DNA of 64,000 bases from Ornithinimicrobium cavernae (lineage in GTDB: Bacteria; Actinomycetota; Actinomycetes; Actinomycetales; Dermatophilaceae), in NCBI RefSeq assembly GCF_003121625.1, contig NZ_QDDJ01000002.1, positions 1-64,000 on the forward strand. Direction: 5' to 3'. A program made the position numbers and the translations under genes. Below are positions 56,926 to 64,000 of this stretch, piece after piece; within the stretch, counting starts at the first letter, position 1, and each line of letters starts with the position of its first letter. The notes under the pieces are model-generated. The model was given only the letters and a program-made list of their open reading frames with translations, was not told where the DNA came from and searched no databases.

Positions 56926-57504
56926 GTGCCAGTGGGCACTGGAGCCGAAGTGCGCGGACCGCAGGATGCGGCGACGCCCGAGCAGGGTCTGCTGTTCACC
57001 TCCGATGTGCCGGCCCTCCAGGAGGGCGTCGGCTACCGCGGACCCACTGCCTGCGGCGCCGCCGGGGTCACCTACCGCCAGCTGGACTACTGGGCGCGGA
57101 CCGGCCTGCTGGAGCCCTCGGTGCGCAACCCCTCGGGGTCCGGCACGCAGCGGCTCTACAGCTTCCGCGACATCCTGGTCCTCAAGATCATCAAGCGCCT
57201 GCTCGACACGGGCGTCTCCCTGCAGCAGATCCGGGTGGCGATCACCCAGCTGCGCGAGCGCGGGGTCCAGGACCTGGCCAACATCACGCTGATGAGCGAC
57301 GGCGCCAGCGTCTACGAGTGCACCTCCGACGACCAGGTCATCGACCTGGTGCGGGGCGGGCAGGGCGTCTTCGGGATCGCGGTCGGCAGCGTGTGGCGCG
57401 AGGTGGAGGGCACCCTCGCCTCGATGCCGAGCGAGCGCGCCGAGGAGCCCGGGACGGGCGACGACGAGCTGTCCAAGCGCCGCCGCGCCCGCAAGACCAG
57501 CTGA
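56926..57504 (+). CDS. MerR family regulator, Rv1830 type
   Basis: Predicted 192 residues. The MerR helix-turn-helix reads TYRQLDYWARTGLLEPSVRN and FRDILVLKIIKRLLDTGVSL, followed by a small C-terminal domain with DGASVYECTSDDQVIDLVRGGQGVFGIAVG. The two GTG codons 56926 and 56932 are both possible: TAGTCT (56913-56918) ends 7 nt before 56926, while AGGAGGG would suit 56932. The location directly before gcvP matches the mycobacterial order. Confidence 0.9.
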   Translation: MPVGTGAEVRGPQDAATPEQGLLFTSDVPALQEGVGYRGPTACGAAGVTYRQLDYWARTGLLEPSVRNPSGSGTQRLYSFRDILVLKIIKRLLDTGVSLQQIRVAITQLRERGVQDLANITLMSDGASVYECTSDDQVIDLVRGGQGVFGIAVGSVWREVEGTLASMPSERAEEPGTGDDELSKRRRARKTS

Positions 57505-57565
57505 CCCCACGGCATACTCCCGGCCTGTCGCCGGCACGCAACGTGAACTGTGCCGCGCGACTGGC

Positions 57566-57571
57566 TAGACT
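57566..57571 (+). promoter_or_regulatory. -10 box TAGACT of gcvP riboswitch transcript
   Basis: TAGACT 16 bp upstream of the aptamer P1 stem. No good -35. Confidence 0.4.
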
Positions 57572-57587
57572 GGCCCCGCTGTTGACA

Positions 57588-57690
57588 CCGCGCGTGAGAG
57601 TCCTCACGTGGTGAGGCGCCGAAGGGGCAATCTCCCCGCCAAGCTCTCAGGCGCCAGGAACGCGCGGGACAGGCAACTCTGAACGGACAC
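57588..57690 (+). ncRNA. Glycine riboswitch (gcvT motif)
   Basis: The core GCGCCGAAGGGGCAA (57616-57630) and CTCTCAGGCGCCAGGA (57644-57659) are diagnostic. CCGCGCGT (57588-57595) pairs perfectly with ACGCGCGG (57660-57667) as P1. One complete aptamer is visible; the following GGGACAG...CTCTGA section looks like the vestigial partner seen in singlet glycine riboswitches. An AAGGAG Shine-Dalgarno follows at 57713. Glycine binding would raise gcvP expression. Confidence 0.9.
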
Positions 57691-57723
57691 CCGGACAGAG
57701 GGGGCGAGACTCAAGGAGCCCTC

Positions 57724-60537
<2,814 letters not shown>

Positions 60538-60593
60538 ACCCGTCACGTGGATCGACATCATCCGGTGGGTCAGGAGGACTCTCGTCGCTGGTC

Positions 60594-60622
60594 GAAGTTT
60601 GCCCTAGGCTCAGGCAAACTTC
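60594..60622. promoter_or_regulatory. 10-bp inverted repeat around a TAGGCT box
   Basis: GAAGTTTGCC and GGCAAACTTC (perfect 10-bp arms, 9-nt spacer). The spacer contains TAGGCT, so it could be an operator over the promoter of the protease pseudogene, or the gcvP terminator. Undecided. Confidence 0.45.
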
Positions 60623-60630
60623 GGGGAGGC

Positions 60631-61580
60631 ATGATGGTGAGTGGAGTCGTGACGCGTCGTCGGCGGGGAGCCTCGCGGTCGCGACGCTCTTGGTGCTCGG
60701 TCTAGTGAGTCCGTCCACACTGAGTTGATAGCCCGCGCGAGCGCCCCCGAGGGGTCTGATGTGACCTATGACCCTGACCTCTCCTTTGGTGGCTTGTCAG
60801 TCGCCGAGCTTGAGGACACAGTGTTCGCGGCCTATGACCTTGGACTCACGGTGGAGGAGGTGCTGGAACGAGGCACGGACGCGGACGATCTGGGTGGGCT
60901 GGCGGCGACGTGGGAGAGCCGACCAGGATATGCCGGGTGGGGCTTTGAGGGGTCCGTTCCGTATGTGATCTGGGAGGGGGAAGTTCCTGGTGATGTTGCT
61001 TCAAAGCTGGCGGCTGCTCGGTATCCAGCCGTACAGGTGTACACCTCGAATTTTGATCTGGCTGAGCTGGAAGCAGCATCTGCTGCTGTGCTGGCAGAGC
61101 TCTCCTCTGGTGTGGATGATGATCGCGTTGTTTTCGTCGACATAGATCCACGTGGAGCCAACTCTCGGTGACAACGAGTGCGTCGCTGAGCGCCTCAGAA
61201 GTCAGGGCAGCTACAGCAACTGATCCGGCGTTTCTCATCGAGTACGGCGTCAAGGAGGACATCCAATATAGGCCGGACCCGGCTCACTTGGGTATGGGCA
61301 AATCCTCAGTGTGTTCGGGTGGGCCACGAGGGCGCGGAAGTCAGCGATCGTCTCGGTATTTTCAAGGTCGTGCTCCGGTGGTGCGGATAACGGAATGACT
61401 CATGCACTAACGATCATGGATCGAGATAAGATTACGAGCGGGGACAGCGGTGGTCCTTGGTTCACGTCGACTCACGCGTACGGTGTCACGTCCCGTTGGT
61501 GCACCGAGACCGGCGGGACGAACAGCTTCACCCGGGTGGGGATCTTTCCGCCCCGAGGCTGGAGGGTCCTGACCCAATGA
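60631..61580 (+). pseudogene. Degenerate secreted S1-type serine protease
   Basis: GGGGAGG and ATG 60631 begin a basic signal-peptide start (MVSGVVTRRR-like), but the hydrophobic part (GSLAVATLLVLGLVSPS) is in another frame and ends at a stop. A 148-codon frame from 60725 carries a propeptide-like acidic helical domain, then stops at 61171. After scrambled sequence, another frame holds the catalytic-Ser motif ITSGDSGGPWF (about 61430) and the protease C-terminus to 61580. No readable His or Asp catalytic blocks. At least three disruptions and a lower local GC indicate decay. The frame from 60725 could still make a stray product. Confidence 0.7.
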
Positions 61581-62047
61581 CACCCTCAGCGTGCTTGAGC
61601 TCTCGCCTGCGATCGTGGGCGGCTCTCATGGGGGGTGCTGCAATCATCCTCGTCGGCTCAGGATGCTCCAACGATGAGGGCGGGATCCCCGACCCCTCCC
61701 AAATGCCGAGCCAGTCCGATCCGACCAGCAACGGCCCGCAGTTGGCCATCACAGCCGAGCGGGAGCCCAGTGGCCTGGCGGGTGGTGTCGGGGGCACGGT
61801 CGTGGAGGTTGAGGGGTGCCTTGGGCTCCAGGGTCTCGATGAGGAGCCTGGAGTCTTGTCATTGCCCCCGGGCACCGAGCCCATCGAGGGCGGAGCGCGC
61901 CTGCCTGATGGTCGAGAGCTGGTGCTGGGCGACGAGGACGTGTTCGTCCCCGGCATGTGGATGGGCCCGGACGATCCTGGCTACCCCGAGGACGACTATG
62001 ATTGTCTCGGCGGAACCATCGTCTTCGTCTTCGCCCCACAGCCATGA
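61577..62047 (+). CDS. Hypothetical lipoprotein
   Basis: Predicted 156 residues. Signal peptide with lipobox-like VGSGC (Cys30), then a Ser/Pro linker and a compact acidic domain (GGTVVEVEGCLGLQGLDEEPGVLSLPPG, two further Cys). No family recognised. The ATG overlaps the stop of the decayed protease (ATGA), suggesting they were once one transcription unit. Confidence 0.6.
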   Translation: MTPSACLSSRLRSWAALMGGAAIILVGSGCSNDEGGIPDPSQMPSQSDPTSNGPQLAITAEREPSGLAGGVGGTVVEVEGCLGLQGLDEEPGVLSLPPGTEPIEGGARLPDGRELVLGDEDVFVPGMWMGPDDPGYPEDDYDCLGGTIVFVFAPQP

Positions 62048-62249
62048 CCGATGGCGGAGCAGACACGGCTGGTCAGCGGGAGTTGTCCGCCCGAGCCCCG
62101 TGGACAGGTCGTCCCCGACGAGCCTGATCGGCCTCTCGTGAGCGCCGATACGGTCGCGACGCGGTGGTGGAGTCGCGCACTGGTCCTGTGTCGACCGCCC
62201 GTCGTGGCGCTGGCCTGACTAGGCTGTCGACAACGTCAGGAGGCGCCAC

Positions 62250-63782
62250 ATGGGTCAGGAAGTCAGCTCTGCCGCGTTCAGCCGTGAGGACCGGCAGGCC
62301 TACCGTCACAAGGTCCTGCAGTCTCTCGATGTGTTCGAGCACATGCTTGAGCAGAGCAGGTTCGACTTCACGCGGCCCCAGATGGGCCTGGAGATCGAGC
62401 TCAACCTGGTCGACGGCAACCTGGACCCGGCCCTGATCAACGAGACCGTGCTGGAGGAGCTGCAGAGCAGCGAGTTCGACTTCCAGGCCGAGGTCGGGCG
62501 CTACAACATCGAGATGAACGTGCCGCCGCGCCCGATGGCCGGCGACCAGGCGGTGCGCCTCGAGCGCTGGCTCAACGAGTCCCTGCGCCGGGCCGGGGAC
62601 GCGGCCCGGGGCCACGGGGCGCAGGTGGTTGCTGTCGGCATACTCCCGACCCTGATGCAGGACCTGTTCGATGGTGACTGGTTGAGCCTCGGGGTGCGCT
62701 ACACCGCGCTGAACAACGCCATCCTCACCGAGCGGGGCGAGGGGCTCGAACTGGACATCGAGGGCCCGACCGGCGAGCGGGTCTCGGGCTACTTCGAGAC
62801 GATCGGGCCGCTCTCCGGCTGCACCTCCGTCCAGCTGCACCAGCAGGTCACACCCCAGGACTTCCCGCTCTACTGGAACGCCGCCTCGGCGATCACCGGC
62901 GTGCAGGTGGCGCTGGCGGCCAACTCGCCCTACCTGTTCGGGCGCCGGCTGTGGGCCGAGACCCGGATCCCGCTGTTCAGCCAGATGGTGGACACCCGGT
63001 CGGTGGAGCACAAGGCCCAGGGGGTGCGGCCGCGGGCCTACTTCGGCAACCGGTGGATCACCTCGATCTTCGACCTCTTCGAGGAGAACGTCCGGTGCTT
63101 CCCGGCGCTGCTGCCCGAGCAGTCCGACGAGGACCCGGTGGCTGTCTACAAGGCCGGGGAGGTCCCCGAGCTCGGTGAGCTGCGGCTGCACAACGGCACC
63201 GTCTACCGGTGGAACCGCCCCATCTACGACAATGTGCGCGGCGTGCCGCACCTGCGGGTCGAGAACCGCGTGCTGCCGGGTGGGCCGACCGTCATCGACA
63301 TGGTCGCCAACGCCTGCTTCTACTACGGGCTGCTGGAGAAGTTCACCAGCAGCGGCCGGCCGATCTGGACGAAGATGCCGTTCGAGGACGCCGACCAGAA
63401 CTTCGAGGAGGCCGCCCGCCACGGCATCACCTCGGTGCTCGCCTGGCCCGGCTTCGGGAAGGTGCCGGTGACCGAGCTGGTGGCCGAGCACCTGCTCCCG
63501 CTGGCGGACGAGGGCCTGGCCGGGCTGGGGCTGCGGCGCGAGGTCCGCAGCCACTACCTGGACGTCATCGCCGAGCGCTGCCGGTCCGGTCAGAACGGCG
63601 CCTCCTGGCAGGTGGCGTGCACCGAGCACTTCGAGGCCCAGGGCGATGACCGTCCCACCGCCCTGCACAAGATGCTGGCGCTCTACATCGAGCACAGCGA
63701 GGACAACCAGCCGGTGCACACCTGGGAGGTCCCGACGGCGAGCACCGTGGCGCCCGGTGAGGCGGCCCGGGTCAGGCCGTGA
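62250..63782 (+). CDS. GCS2-type glutamate-cysteine ligase family protein
   Basis: Predicted 510 residues. MGLEIELNLVDG near residue 50 and the EVGRYNIEMNVPPRP block match the carboxylate-amine/glutamate-cysteine ligase fold; SVQLHQQV, ANSPYLFGRRLW and RVENRVLPGGPT continue it. Actinobacteria use such enzymes for gamma-glutamylcysteine in ergothioneine synthesis or for unknown ligations; no ergothioneine genes are here. ATG 62250 has AGGAGG 6 nt upstream and TAGGCT at 62220-62225. The 3' end overlaps the convergent phosphatase by 11 bp. Confidence 0.82.
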   Translation: MGQEVSSAAFSREDRQAYRHKVLQSLDVFEHMLEQSRFDFTRPQMGLEIELNLVDGNLDPALINETVLEELQSSEFDFQAEVGRYNIEMNVPPRPMAGDQAVRLERWLNESLRRAGDAARGHGAQVVAVGILPTLMQDLFDGDWLSLGVRYTALNNAILTERGEGLELDIEGPTGERVSGYFETIGPLSGCTSVQLHQQVTPQDFPLYWNAASAITGVQVALAANSPYLFGRRLWAETRIPLFSQMVDTRSVEHKAQGVRPRAYFGNRWITSIFDLFEENVRCFPALLPEQSDEDPVAVYKAGEVPELGELRLHNGTVYRWNRPIYDNVRGVPHLRVENRVLPGGPTVIDMVANACFYYGLLEKFTSSGRPIWTKMPFEDADQNFEEAARHGITSVLAWPGFGKVPVTELVAEHLLPLADEGLAGLGLRREVRSHYLDVIAERCRSGQNGASWQVACTEHFEAQGDDRPTALHKMLALYIEHSEDNQPVHTWEVPTASTVAPGEAARVRP

Positions 63783-64000
63783 CGTTCCACCCCACGATGA
63801 CCGGGTCCTCCCGGTGGTGGCCCAGTATGCCGAGTGCTCCGGTGTCGAAGGTCAGGTTGGCTCCGAAGCGGGGCTCGGTCCGGAGGAACACGGCGGCGAG
63901 GATGCGCAACGCCTGACCGTGCCCGAACAGCACCACGTCGCCGTCGATGCCCGCGACGGTCGCGAGCACCCGGCTGGCCCGGGCAGCGACCTCCTCGACG
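63772..64000 (-). CDS. Histidine phosphatase family protein, C-terminal part (truncated by window end)
   Basis: The last 76 or so residues of a phosphoglycerate mutase-like protein. VEEVAARASRVLATVAGIDGDVVLFGHGQALRILAAVF carries the second catalytic His (GHG); AVFLRTEPRFGANLTFDTGALGILG is the family end. The N-terminal RHG motif lies beyond the window. Confidence 0.8.
   Translation of the reverse strand, partial: VEEVAARASRVLATVAGIDGDVVLFGHGQALRILAAVFLRTEPRFGANLTFDTGALGILGHHREDPVIVGWNVTA

Noticed and set aside
57582-57587. Perfect TTGACA -35 before gcvP
   Set aside because: No -10 box lies 16-18 bp downstream; it falls at the edge of the riboswitch P1 stem. TAGACT at 57566 is the better promoter element.
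57661-57712. Second full glycine aptamer (tandem riboswitch)
   Set aside because: The second half lacks the GCGCCGAAGG-type core; it is better read as the vestigial part of a singlet switch and expression platform.

Overview
The window is a stretch of high-GC chromosome from an actinobacterium, most likely Micrococcales (Intrasporangiaceae or a related family; family level is inference). The evidence is the phosphatidylinositol-mannoside genes (PI-phosphate synthase, acyltransferase, PimA), the mycobacteria-like gene blocks, the GarA/FtsR/BFN/MerR block, and many TANNNT boxes 6-7 nt upstream of start codons, which suggest leaderless mRNAs. Nearly all of the DNA is coding.

Layout. 195-3368: an HNH endonuclease and a convergent secreted serpin. 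3439-25784: a conserved run matching the order HIT, pgsA, patA, pimA, pdxS, pdxT, yebC, ruvCAB, yajC-secD-secF, apt, rel, cyclophilin, MBL hydrolase, hisS, with a minus-strand operon (cyclophilin, DUF349, M18 aminopeptidase) between rel and the MBL gene. 25884-28717: a TPR protein and a convergent alpha/beta hydrolase. 28879-36777: a complete histidine operon, a TrpR-family regulator followed by hisG-D-C-B-H-A-F-IE, preceded by an 18-bp TrpR-type palindrome. 36944-40548: P1 peptidase, HutD, DUF2784 and lgt. 40553-49363: xerD-parA-scpA-scpB-rluB-cmk-(sulfurtransferase-sufE)-der. 49379-51883: a small accessory patch around tRNA-Pro(GGG) with a PD-(D/E)XK nuclease, a VOC-gene fragment and its intact relative. 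52008-60537: a pgsA-like gene, DUF881/Sbp/DUF881, gcvH, garA, ftsR, BFN protein, merR, then a glycine riboswitch and gcvP. 60594-64000: a decayed secreted serine protease, a lipoprotein, a GCS2-type ligase and a partial phosphatase.

The most striking content is the histidine region. Gene order, the bifunctional HisB (phosphatase plus dehydratase), the HisI-HisE fusion, the long-type HisG, a HisA rather than PriA, and the TrpR-type regulator all look gammaproteobacterial, closest in my recollection to Xanthomonadales, not actinobacterial. The hisS gene at the usual actinobacterial hisS position has the same character. I infer lateral acquisition of a histidine island with its own regulator and operator. 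Second, a 55-56 bp GC-rich hairpin element occurs inside the 5' ends of both patA and hisC and is read in different frames.

Start codons were chosen from Shine-Dalgarno sequences, stop/start overlaps or leaderless -10 boxes. All family assignments are by reading, with no database search.
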